Assembly (NCBI GenBank): GCA_002690865.1
Contig: NZGG01000031.1
Coordinates: 1-64,000, forward strand
From: Gammaproteobacteria bacterium
GTDB lineage: Bacteria > Pseudomonadota > Gammaproteobacteria > Pseudomonadales > Azotimanducaceae
Length of the DNA stretch: 64,000 nt
Direction: 5' to 3'
Shown here piece after piece: positions 37,609 to 45,762 of the stretch. Numbering within the stretch: position 1 is the stretch's first letter; each line of letters starts with the position of its first letter. The translations under genes and the position numbers were made by a program. The notes beneath the pieces are model-generated. The model was not told the origin of the DNA. It ran no database searches and was given only the letters and a program-made list of their open reading frames with translations.

Positions 37609-38769
37609 ATGAAAGTAAAACCACCGATAATAAGCGCGCGTGAACATGCTATAGGGTTAAAACAATACTTTCACAAGGGCGCAAAGCTCGCAAAGCAAAT
37701 CGGTAATCGAGGTCCACTAAAGCTCAATAAGGACGGTAAATTACACAATGAGATTCTGGAGGCATTTAAACGAGAGGGTTTCTATGTTTTCGAAGGAGTT
37801 ATTGGATCCCAAGAAATAGAAGAGTTGCGATCGGATATTGATGGTTTACTTGAGCGGGCGCCTGTCGGAAGAGGTTCGAACGTGGATAAGTTTGGAAGGC
37901 CCGCCTTTGGTCAGGATTTCAAAAGAGGGACATATACCTTCATAAAACCACTCTCGGATCCTTGGGGAGGAACCGAATTACTTGGTGGTCGGCATCCTGT
38001 CCAGATGACTCAACCGTTGCCTGCAGAGGATGCACCAAAAGAAACTGTGCACTTAATCGGCGGGATGTGTCAAGCCATGAATTCAGGGTTGAGACTATAT
38101 GGTCATCCTTTGTTGTTATCTGTTGCAGAGGCCGTAAACGGTAAAGATTTTGTACCATTCAATGAAGCAGTTTTTGTTAAGCAGCCAGGTTTAGGGGGGT
38201 CCGTTGCATGGCATCAGGACGGGGTAACACACTGGAACGCCCCAGATTGGGATCCAGGTATTCATGGTTTTAACTTTCAAGTACAGCTATACGACAGCAC
38301 CCCTGCAAATTGTCTTTGGGTAATACCTGGATCTCACAGACAAGGGCGTGCGGATATCAAATCATTGGTTGCCAACAATGGTAATTCAGAGCTTTTACCG
38401 GGTGCTATTCCAATGCCCTGTAAAGCAGGTGACGTTACCATTGCTAATAGACAAATATTGCACTGCTCTTTCGCAAATACATCTCCAGATCTTCGCATAG
38501 CGATGACATTTGGTTTCCATCGACGCAGTTCGGTCATCGGTGCGCACGGGGCACTGAGTCAGGGTGCTGATTTATTTTATGATGAACAAACCGTGTTTGA
38601 GCGCTCTAGGGTGATTGCGGTTGCTATCGATGCGCGTCAGCAATATTTCCCTAAAGAAAAAAGATATCAGTATCAACCGTTCGTTGGACTTGAGGATGAT
38701 TATCGTTGGAGTCCAGAAATCTACGAGCGGGTTATTAGGGATTATAATCTGCAGGACCTAGCAATTTAA
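37609..38769 (+). CDS. Phytanoyl-CoA dioxygenase (PhyH) family protein
   Basis: This is an Fe(II)/2-oxoglutarate dioxygenase of the PhyH family. The iron triad is H202 and D204 in W-H-Q-D-G and H285 in L-H-C-S-F-A-N, followed by the 2-oxoglutarate arginine in D-L-R-I-A-M. Substrates in the family range from branched acyl-CoAs to free small metabolites, so the reaction cannot be specified. The length of 386 aa includes an N-terminal extension of about 45 residues. The ATG has GAGGG upstream. Its stop overlaps the stop of the convergent CoA-transferase, and a CoA-ester substrate would suit that neighbour. Confidence 0.85.
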   Translation: MKVKPPIISAREHAIGLKQYFHKGAKLAKQIGNRGPLKLNKDGKLHNEILEAFKREGFYVFEGVIGSQEIEELRSDIDGLLERAPVGRGSNVDKFGRPAFGQDFKRGTYTFIKPLSDPWGGTELLGGRHPVQMTQPLPAEDAPKETVHLIGGMCQAMNSGLRLYGHPLLLSVAEAVNGKDFVPFNEAVFVKQPGLGGSVAWHQDGVTHWNAPDWDPGIHGFNFQVQLYDSTPANCLWVIPGSHRQGRADIKSLVANNGNSELLPGAIPMPCKAGDVTIANRQILHCSFANTSPDLRIAMTFGFHRRSSVIGAHGALSQGADLFYDEQTVFERSRVIAVAIDARQQYFPKEKRYQYQPFVGLEDDYRWSPEIYERVIRDYNLQDLAI

Positions 38770-39962
38770 CTGATCACCGAATTACGTTTGAATTCCTCAA
38801 TATCGTTATTTGAATAACCTAATTCCTCAAGGATATGGTTATTGTGCTCACCCAGTCTAGGTGCCAACGTGTTCGACATAGTTTCATGCGCCAATTTGCC
38901 ATCGACTTGGAATGGCGATCGTATTTCTAGGTAATCGCCGATATGCTCATGGGATGATTGATGAAACATTTTTGAGGCTACAAGATGATCATCGCTCATC
39001 ACATCTTCCAGTGAGTTGACGTCGGAGCAGGGGATATCTTGGTCCGAGAGCAATTTTAACCATTCCTTGGTGGTTTTAGTCACTGCGATCTCGGAAACCT
39101 TTCCGTAGAGATCATCAATATTTTCACTCCGGAGGACTGGATCGACAACCTTATCGGCGGAAACCCAGTCATGCAATCCACACACTTTGAAGAACCGTGT
39201 CCAGTGTCGTGTACTGTATGGCAATATGACGATATAACCATCCTTTGTTTTATGTGGCTTTCGGTTTGGCGTCATCATTCGGTCGTATCCGAGATCACCC
39301 TCTGGAGGGATAAGTGTTTTTCCAGCAAGATGTTCTGAAAGCAGAAATGAAACCATGCTCTCGAGCATTGGTGCCTCAATACAAACCCCTTTCCCTGTTC
39401 GTTCTTTTTGGATAACTCCGCTCGCAACTGCTAGTGCAAGATGCAATCCAACAACCTTATCGGCGGCGATCGTACGCACAAACTGCGGTTCATTCTGAGT
39501 ATTTGCATTGAGTGCAGTAAGCCCAGATCTTGCTTGAATAATATCATCATATGCAGGAGCATTTGCATCCTTCCCAAGACCACCAAATCCTGGTGAGTAG
39601 CAGTAGACTAATGCGGGGTTGATTTCTTTAAGTACTTTATATGAGGCCCCCAATTGTGCTGCTGATCGTGCTCGCATGTTGTGAACTAAAACATCTGATT
39701 TTTGTATTAATGAGTGTAGTATTTCTTGTCCCTGCTGTTTTTTTAGATCCAAGGTCAGGGATCTTTTATTTCTGTTGAAATTCATAAATGCAACACCAAG
39801 GTCTTCCTGTCGTCCCGGGCGAACTGCTCGAAACAAGTCGCCGTTTAGGGGCTCGATTTTTATGATCTCAGCACCGAAATCAGCGAGTATCTGTGTTGCG
39901 TAGGGGCCAAGAACAATAGTAGTTAGATCGATGATCTTAAGCCCTTTGAGGAGTTGAAACAT
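38766..39962 (-). CDS. CaiB/BaiF-family (class III) CoA-transferase
   Basis: Class III transferases move CoA between carboxylic acids through an aspartyl-CoA intermediate. The N-terminus (G-L-K-I-I-D-L-T, then G-P-Y-A-T-Q-I-L-A-D-F-G-A-E-V/I-I-K-I-E-P) is diagnostic, with N-R-N-K-R-S-L and Y-C-Y-S-P-G-F-G following. The catalytic aspartate is probably that of A-A-D-K-V-V-G. The length of 398 aa is normal. AAGGA precedes the ATG. The SDR gene lies 9 bp upstream on the same strand, so the two are probably an operon. Confidence 0.9.
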   Translation of the reverse strand: MFQLLKGLKIIDLTTIVLGPYATQILADFGAEIIKIEPLNGDLFRAVRPGRQEDLGVAFMNFNRNKRSLTLDLKKQQGQEILHSLIQKSDVLVHNMRARSAAQLGASYKVLKEINPALVYCYSPGFGGLGKDANAPAYDDIIQARSGLTALNANTQNEPQFVRTIAADKVVGLHLALAVASGVIQKERTGKGVCIEAPMLESMVSFLLSEHLAGKTLIPPEGDLGYDRMMTPNRKPHKTKDGYIVILPYSTRHWTRFFKVCGLHDWVSADKVVDPVLRSENIDDLYGKVSEIAVTKTTKEWLKLLSDQDIPCSDVNSLEDVMSDDHLVASKMFHQSSHEHIGDYLEIRSPFQVDGKLAHETMSNTLAPRLGEHNNHILEELGYSNNDIEEFKRNSVIS

Positions 39963-39971
39963 AACGTGTCC

Positions 39972-40745
39972 TTAAAAAATACTGAATCCACCATCAATTT
40001 TGATTACGTCTCCCGTGTGCCAACGAGATGCATCACTCATAAGATAAACCGCGATAGCACCAAAGTCATCGGGTTGGCCCCAGCGTCGCATAGGTATTCT
40101 TGGGATAACTGCATCGACGAATTTTTTCCAACCAAAAGCTCGTTCGGTCATCGCTGTTTCAACCCATCCAGGGATGACAGCATTAGAAGTGATTTTATAA
40201 CGAGCCATTTCAACGGAAAGTGACATCATCATGGCAATCATGCCACCTTTCGTCGATGCATATGCCTGTGCTTTAGGTGCTCCTTGGATGGCCGTCCCAC
40301 TAGAGGTAAGAATAAGGCTGCCGCCCTCTCCCTGTTTCACCATTTGTCTGGTTGCTGCTCGAAGCGTGAAGAAGACACCGTGGAGATTGACATCGATGAC
40401 TTTGAACCAGTCTTCACTAGAATGCTCAAAAAATGGTTTTTGGTTTTGGGATCCAATTCCCGCATTGGGGAAGCAAGCATCTATTCTGCCGTAACGATCA
40501 ATAACTTTAGCCATAGAATCTTCAACCGCGTTCTCATTAGAGACATCGCAAAGTAATGCTGAAGCGCTTGGGTTGATAGCCTGAAGTTCTGCTTCTGCTG
40601 CCGCGTTTTTGTCGCGGTTGGTGCCCCATATGCTGACATCTCCCCCCGCTGCCGCGATTGCTCGCGCGAAACCAAGACCAATACCCCCATTTCCGCCGGT
40701 AATTACAGCGGTCTTACCAGAAAGATCGAAACTATCATAAGTCAT
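39972..40745 (-). CDS. Short-chain dehydrogenase/reductase
   Basis: This is a classical SDR of 257 aa. It has the cofactor motif T-G-G-N-G-G-I-G at about 16-23, N-A-G-I-G, the catalytic serine in L-T-S-S-G and Y-A-S-T-K for Tyr/Lys, and ends with D-G-G-F-S. It should oxidise or reduce an alcohol/ketone with NAD(P); the substrate is unknown. It is the first gene of the SDR/CoA-transferase pair and is divergent from the PHP hydrolase gene across 182 bp. Confidence 0.92.
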   Translation of the reverse strand: MTYDSFDLSGKTAVITGGNGGIGLGFARAIAAAGGDVSIWGTNRDKNAAAEAELQAINPSASALLCDVSNENAVEDSMAKVIDRYGRIDACFPNAGIGSQNQKPFFEHSSEDWFKVIDVNLHGVFFTLRAATRQMVKQGEGGSLILTSSGTAIQGAPKAQAYASTKGGMIAMMMSLSVEMARYKITSNAVIPGWVETAMTERAFGWKKFVDAVIPRIPMRRWGQPDDFGAIAVYLMSDASRWHTGDVIKIDGGFSIF

Positions 40746-40911
40746 TATAGAGCCTAATGTTAACGTTGAAGATGGAAGATCGCATATTTAAGAGAATTTG
40801 CACAGATATCATGGATAATAGAATCGTTTAGGTGAAGATTTTACATTATTTTAAGGGCTAAGCTTTTTATGAAAACCCCATCAAGGTTTAATAGAAATAA
40901 TTTCCTTAATG

Positions 40912-40937
40912 GTCTTAACATATCATAATGTTAAGGC
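40912..40937. promoter_or_regulatory. Inverted repeat spanning the start codon of the PHP hydrolase gene
   Basis: The arms 40914-40921 (cttaacat) and 40928-40935 (atgttaag) are perfectly complementary around a 6-nt loop. The stem extends to ten pairs with one G:U and one G:C (40912-40937). The right arm begins with the ATG at 40928, so the folded RNA would bury the start codon. It could equally be a DNA operator in the divergent SDR/PHP promoter region. Confidence 0.6.
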
Positions 40938-42355
40938 ATGCTTTAATAATAGCCCTGATTGCCTTTTTTAGTTTCATGTCAGCGGAGGCCTTCGCTAAAA
41001 AGCGGTGGCTGGCTGGTGATCACCACGTTCACAGCCACTTCAGTGTAGGCTGGGATTATTCGAGCGTCCCTCCCAAACCTATCCCTGGAGGTGATGCTGT
41101 TAATCCAATTCTTAAAAATATTGAATTCGGTCGACTGTATGGTTTGTCGTGGATTGTTACCACTGATCATGGAGGTCCCAACCATAGTAAGATTAATCGT
41201 GATCAGGCTTACCCGGAATTACTTGCTTCGCGTCTGGAATATCCTGATGTTTTGCAGTTCTATGGGATGGAACTCAATACGCCTGCTGCAGATCACAGTA
41301 GTTTGATCATTCCTTATACTGAGGATGAGCGTGAAGTATTATTTAAGCTTGAACAAAGTTTCGATAGGTATGAAGCGTTCCCAGCAGACAGTACCAGAGA
41401 TACCGAAGAAAAGATGGTAGAGGCCCTCTCATTAATGCGAGATTTGCCATCGCCCCCTCTAGTGATAGCAAATCATCCCTCGAGGTCCGCACTGGCATAT
41501 GGAGGGTATGGTTTGCATACCCCGAGGGAATTTAGAACTTGGAACAATTTAGCCCCTAACGTGGCGATCGGTATGGCTGGGGCTCCGGGTCATCAGGCAT
41601 CTGCATTGGCAGTTCCTGCTAAGAAATCGCTTACGAAGTCGTTCGGTAAGATGCCGCGTGGTGCTTACCGCGGCTATCCAACAATGGGTGGGTTCGACCA
41701 AATGACGGCGAAGATCGGCGGTTTTTGGGACTCTATGCTCGGAGAAGGTCGTCGTTGGTGGATAACTGCAAATTCTGATTTTCATAGGTATTACCTTATC
41801 GATGGTATTGATTTCTATCCGGGAGAATACTCAAAGACTTATGTTTATGCGGAAAAAAATTATGATGCGATTGTAGCTGCTTTACGAGTAGGCGCAGTGT
41901 TCGTAACAACTGGGGACTTAGTTAGTGAGGTGTCGCTTGCGGTCAGCTGGGGTGATCAGATTGCAACGATGGGATCTGAGTTGGTTGTAAAAGATGGTTC
42001 TATGGTTCACATAGAAATGAGCATACGCGACCCTAACGCGCATAACGCGAATAATGACAACCCGTCGGTCAATCGAGTTGATCTTATAACGGGCTTCGTT
42101 GGAGAAAAATTATCTGATCCGTCGGTGAATGAGAATGTTAGTGCGGTTGTAGCTTATCGTTTTTCAGATAATGAGTGGGAGCGCAGTAACGAGGTTCTTA
42201 CAATGAGTCATCGAATTAAAGTTGAACAGTCAATGTATTTGCGTCTTCGCGGGACAAATACTGATGAAATGGAGCCTCAGAGGGATAAATTGGATGAAAA
42301 TCCATGGCATGATCTTTGGTTTTACAGTAATCCAGTTTTTGTAAAAGTGGAGTAA
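40928..42355 (+). CDS. Exported PHP-domain metallohydrolase (CehA/McbA-like)
   Basis: A signal peptide of 23 residues ends E-A-F-A. The mature protein starts with the PHP metal motif G-D-H-H-V-H-S-H, then T-T-D-H-G-G, a central A-N-H-P-S-R and a late N-S-D-F-H, which together supply the expected His/Asp ligands of a polymerase/histidinol-phosphatase fold. Such proteins hydrolyse phosphate esters or, in CehA/McbA, carbamate-type bonds. The C-terminal ~130 residues are beta-rich. There is no obvious ribosome site before the ATG. It acts in the periplasm or outside, like several other genes in this island. Confidence 0.8.
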   Translation: MLRHALIIALIAFFSFMSAEAFAKKRWLAGDHHVHSHFSVGWDYSSVPPKPIPGGDAVNPILKNIEFGRLYGLSWIVTTDHGGPNHSKINRDQAYPELLASRLEYPDVLQFYGMELNTPAADHSSLIIPYTEDEREVLFKLEQSFDRYEAFPADSTRDTEEKMVEALSLMRDLPSPPLVIANHPSRSALAYGGYGLHTPREFRTWNNLAPNVAIGMAGAPGHQASALAVPAKKSLTKSFGKMPRGAYRGYPTMGGFDQMTAKIGGFWDSMLGEGRRWWITANSDFHRYYLIDGIDFYPGEYSKTYVYAEKNYDAIVAALRVGAVFVTTGDLVSEVSLAVSWGDQIATMGSELVVKDGSMVHIEMSIRDPNAHNANNDNPSVNRVDLITGFVGEKLSDPSVNENVSAVVAYRFSDNEWERSNEVLTMSHRIKVEQSMYLRLRGTNTDEMEPQRDKLDENPWHDLWFYSNPVFVKVE

Positions 42356-42397
42356 CTGTCCTTAATCTGGGAGTTCTATTTTACCGTTGTTGTCGGA

Positions 42398-43399
42398 TTA
42401 GACGGGATCCCCGAGCTTAACAAGATCATTGGAGATTCGTTGCATATCCTCATGGTCTAAGTTTATGGATCCGGCTCCTGCATTTTGGATGCTTTGTTCG
42501 GCAGTTCGACTACCACAGAGAATATGACTAGCGCCAAGCTGTTTTGCAGTCCACGTGATTGTTAGCTGAGCGATAGTACATTCGTACTTCGCAAGCAAAT
42601 CTTCCCAGCCGGAAAACATATCGAGTAAACGCTTAATATTATCTTTTTTGAACCATGGAGCCCATTTCTCAATATTGTTGCGGAAATCATTCTGGTCGAA
42701 TACACGATCCAGAGTTACTTTCCCTGTGAGTAATCCTTGTTCTAAGGATAAATAGGTTAACGTTGCAATATTATTTTTGGCGCAATAAGGCAGAATATCT
42801 GACTCTCGATCTCGAGTAAGCATGCTGTAGCGGAATTGATCACTGGACAAGTCGCCGGCTTCATCGTAGGTAGTGAGTTGCTTGAGAGATACATTAGATA
42901 CGCCTATCGCGCGAATTTTTCCTTGATGTTTTAAGTTCATAAGGCACTCCATAGTTTCTTCGATAGGAGTTTCTTCTGGAGGAATAGACGGTTTATGACA
43001 TTGTAAAAGGTCGATATAGTCGGTGCCGAGTCGTTTTAGGCTGTCTTCGACTTCTATTTGGATAGTGTCGGGACGCAAGCTCACAGTAACTTCTTTGCCA
43101 TCTTTGATGCCATTTGATGAGCCTCGTTGATCTTTCCACCAGACGCCACACTTACTTGCTATTACAACGTTATCGCGACGACCTTTAATAGCCTCTCCAA
43201 TGATACGTTCACTGTGTCCCCATCCGTAAGAGGGCGCAGTATCGATGAGCGTAATACCATTATCGAGTGCAGCGTGAATGGCGTTTATAGATGCTTTATC
43301 ATCTGGGGCCCCTGATTCTTGGTAACCTCCGAACGAAGTACCTCCAAGCCCAACGATCGAGGCTTCAATCCCAGACTTGCCTAAAGGCTTATATTGCAT
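42398..43399 (-). CDS. Aldo/keto reductase
   Basis: An NADPH-dependent TIM-barrel oxidoreductase of 333 aa. The catalytic tetrad is visible: Asp in L-I-D-T-A-P, Tyr in S-Y-G-W-G, Lys in A-S-K-C-G and His in L-Q-C-H-K-P. The C-terminal cofactor site is C-G-S-R-T-A-E-Q. It resembles the L-galactose/D-threo-aldose dehydrogenase branch, suggesting a sugar or hydroxyaldehyde substrate, but this is uncertain. It converges on the PHP gene (42-bp gap) and is divergent from the unknown 221-aa gene. Confidence 0.9.
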   Translation of the reverse strand: MQYKPLGKSGIEASIVGLGGTSFGGYQESGAPDDKASINAIHAALDNGITLIDTAPSYGWGHSERIIGEAIKGRRDNVVIASKCGVWWKDQRGSSNGIKDGKEVTVSLRPDTIQIEVEDSLKRLGTDYIDLLQCHKPSIPPEETPIEETMECLMNLKHQGKIRAIGVSNVSLKQLTTYDEAGDLSSDQFRYSMLTRDRESDILPYCAKNNIATLTYLSLEQGLLTGKVTLDRVFDQNDFRNNIEKWAPWFKKDNIKRLLDMFSGWEDLLAKYECTIAQLTITWTAKQLGASHILCGSRTAEQSIQNAGAGSINLDHEDMQRISNDLVKLGDPV

Positions 43400-43576
43400 T
43401 GAATGCTCGCTTTATTTTGACTATACCGGGTTTAATAGAATAGATTAACATGGCACGGAACAATATCACCATGAGCAAGATAATTCTAATGGGCCGTTTG
43501 GATAGCCTTCGTCTCTGGGTGTTCTGTTTTCGAGTGATAGTACCTTGTATAAAAATAAAATAAATGGAGAAAGAGA

Positions 43577-44242
43577 ATGCCCGTAATCGACATGTCTACC
43601 CTGAAACCCGTTGGTGAATTTGGCTCGAAAGCTTGGGGGGAGGCTTGCGTTGAAGCCTCGCTCAAGATTCTAGAGGCAGCAAACTTACCTTCTACGATCA
43701 CTTGGGCTTTCTCTGAAAATTATACTCATCCTCCAGCACGATTGATGGAAGGAGGTCGCACGCATGCCGGTTACTATATTATGATTAAAGAGGGCAAAGT
43801 GACTGCAGGTGATGGTTTTATAGAGGAATTACTGACAATTCCTGGATTCCACGCGAAGATCCCCTGGGGATGCATCTGCAATCAATCTGGTGCTATTTAT
43901 GGTAGCGAGGGCCAGAAGCAGCGTCAGGCTGATCAGAAGGTACTTTATGCCGCGATTGAAGAATACGTCGGGCACGAGAATCCATTTGGGCATGAAATTA
44001 ATAGTGAAGGTAATCCGAGCCAAATGCTTGATCCGGTTGGATCATGGCCCCCAGAGGTTGGCAGGGCCTTAGGAGAAGGTGGTGAAGAGGGTAACGGACT
44101 TCATAACATTGCTGCGACGCTCCAGTCGGAGTCCCCGGAATATGCAGATTTGCCTGTTACGGCAATCAGGGTGCCTATCTTTGGTGAGATGACGGAACAA
44201 CAGAAAGCTGATTTTGTGAAGCTTTGTGGGATTAAAATGTAA
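43577..44242 (+). CDS. Uncharacterised 221-aa protein heading the sulfatase series
   Basis: I do not recognise this family. The protein is soluble, without signal peptide or membrane segment. It contains a Tyr/His-rich stretch (Y-T-H-P-P-A-R and T-H-A-G-Y-Y), the sequence I-P-W-G-C-I-C, and G-H-E-N-P-F-G-H-E. The clustered histidines and the C-x-C pair could bind a metal, but nothing identifies a reaction. GGAG lies about eight bases before the ATG. TATAAA at 43548-43553 could be a -10 element without a convincing -35. A sulfatase gene starts 21 bp after it, so it is probably the first gene of a seven-gene transcript. Confidence 0.75.
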   Translation: MPVIDMSTLKPVGEFGSKAWGEACVEASLKILEAANLPSTITWAFSENYTHPPARLMEGGRTHAGYYIMIKEGKVTAGDGFIEELLTIPGFHAKIPWGCICNQSGAIYGSEGQKQRQADQKVLYAAIEEYVGHENPFGHEINSEGNPSQMLDPVGSWPPEVGRALGEGGEEGNGLHNIAATLQSESPEYADLPVTAIRVPIFGEMTEQQKADFVKLCGIKM

Positions 44243-44263
44243 ACACTGTTTTACCTTTGGGAG

Positions 44264-45739
44264 ATGTTGTCTGTGGTTAATATTATTTTCAGAAATATCA
44301 GAAAATGGTGCTCAGTTTTTATTGTGTCTGGTTTTTTTCAATCTGCAATTTCTTTTGCCGAGGATACTCGACCGAACATACTATTCATTGCGGTTGATGA
44401 CCTGAATCATTGGGTCGGGCATTTGGATGGACATCCTGGGACATTGACTCCAAATATCGATGAGCTTGCTAGTGAGGGGATTACGTTTTCTAGAGCTTAT
44501 GCGGCGGCCCCTTTGTGTAATCCTTCGAGGGTTGCGCTCTTAACAGGAATCATGCCTGCTCGCTCGGGAGTCTATGGTAACTATGAGAGACTTGAGGAGC
44601 AGCTGCCTGACGCTATAACCCTTCCCCAGTACTTTCGCTCGCAGGATTATCAAGTAAAGGGTGCGGGAAAGATTTTTCATAGCCTTTATGGAGATGATTC
44701 GACTGACCAGTCTTTTGACGAGTTCTATAGGCCTTATAAGGGCCTTAAGGTGAAATCAGGAAAGGAAGGTCTCAAGCCGCAATCAAAAACAGAAACCGAA
44801 ATGTGGGCGCCTTGGGGGCCAGTAGATTTAGATGATGATGATATGTTGGATGCTAAGAATGCAGATTGGATTATTGCAGAACTAAAAAATCCCCAGGACA
44901 AGCCGTTCTTCCTGGCGTATGGGACGCAAAAGCCACATTTGAACTGGAAAGTGCCCCGCAAGTATTACGACATGCATCCCGAAGAGTCGATTGTCCTGCC
45001 CGAGGTGATAGATGATGATCTTTTTGATATTCCGCCTTTTGGTAGAAGACTGGCTGCGGAGGTATTGGATATTTCGAACAACCGAAATTTTAGTGTTCCC
45101 GGTGGAGACCACAACAATGTTTTGAAATTTGATCAGTGGGAAGCTGCTGTTAGGGGTTATCTCGCGAGCATCACCTTTGCAGATGCGCAAGTTGGTCGAG
45201 TGCTTGATGCTTTAGCTGAATCTCCTTATTCGGATAACACAATCATAGTGCTCTGGGGTGATCATGGGTATCATCTCGGACAAAAAGAACACTGGCGCAA
45301 GCATACGCTTTGGGAGGACGGCTTGAGGACGACTTTGGTTATCGCTGCCCCCACCGTCACACTTCGTGATTCTCGAAGTGATCGGGTCGTGAGCTTGGTT
45401 GATATATACCCAACACTTATTGAGTTGGCAGGTTTAACATCACGTGATGAGCTTGATGGTCAGTCTCTAGTCCCGTTACTTAAAGACCCAGAATTGCCAT
45501 GGTCACGTCCGGTAGTCAGTACTTATGGTCATCAGAACCATTCAATACGAACAGAACGCTGGCGTTATATTCGTTATCATGATGGTACTGAAGAATTATA
45601 CGATCATGAGAGAGACCCGAACGAGTGGAGAAATCTAGCTGCCGCGCCTGTAGCGAAAAATCATCGTGTTGTCATGGATCGCTTGAGGAAAAACTTCCCA
45701 ATAATTAACGCGGATTCTAGCCTAATTTCCAGAGAATAA
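44264..45739 (+). CDS. Exported type I sulfatase, iduronate-2-sulfatase-like
   Basis: Formylglycine sulfatases hydrolyse sulfate esters. The maturation motif C-N-P-S-R has its cysteine at residue 85. The metal-binding D-D segment is in I-A-V-D-D-L-N-H-W, K-I-F-H is present, and the second metal site is G-D-H-G-Y-H-L-G. These variants (D-D-L-N-H-W, then H-L-G-Q-K-E-H-W-R-K) are those of iduronate-2-sulfatase-like enzymes. A hydrophobic signal segment ends I-S-F-A. GGGAG directly abuts the ATG at 44264, so GTG at 44273, nine bases after it, may be the true start. No maturase gene is in the window. Confidence 0.9.
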   Translation: MLSVVNIIFRNIRKWCSVFIVSGFFQSAISFAEDTRPNILFIAVDDLNHWVGHLDGHPGTLTPNIDELASEGITFSRAYAAAPLCNPSRVALLTGIMPARSGVYGNYERLEEQLPDAITLPQYFRSQDYQVKGAGKIFHSLYGDDSTDQSFDEFYRPYKGLKVKSGKEGLKPQSKTETEMWAPWGPVDLDDDDMLDAKNADWIIAELKNPQDKPFFLAYGTQKPHLNWKVPRKYYDMHPEESIVLPEVIDDDLFDIPPFGRRLAAEVLDISNNRNFSVPGGDHNNVLKFDQWEAAVRGYLASITFADAQVGRVLDALAESPYSDNTIIVLWGDHGYHLGQKEHWRKHTLWEDGLRTTLVIAAPTVTLRDSRSDRVVSLVDIYPTLIELAGLTSRDELDGQSLVPLLKDPELPWSRPVVSTYGHQNHSIRTERWRYIRYHDGTEELYDHERDPNEWRNLAAAPVAKNHRVVMDRLRKNFPIINADSSLISRE

Positions 45740-45762
45740 AAAAATAACGCAGAAGAACACTT

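Noticed and set aside
40231-40690. Additional plus-strand genes opposite the SDR gene
   Set aside because: They lie wholly inside a strongly supported SDR coding region and show no family motifs.
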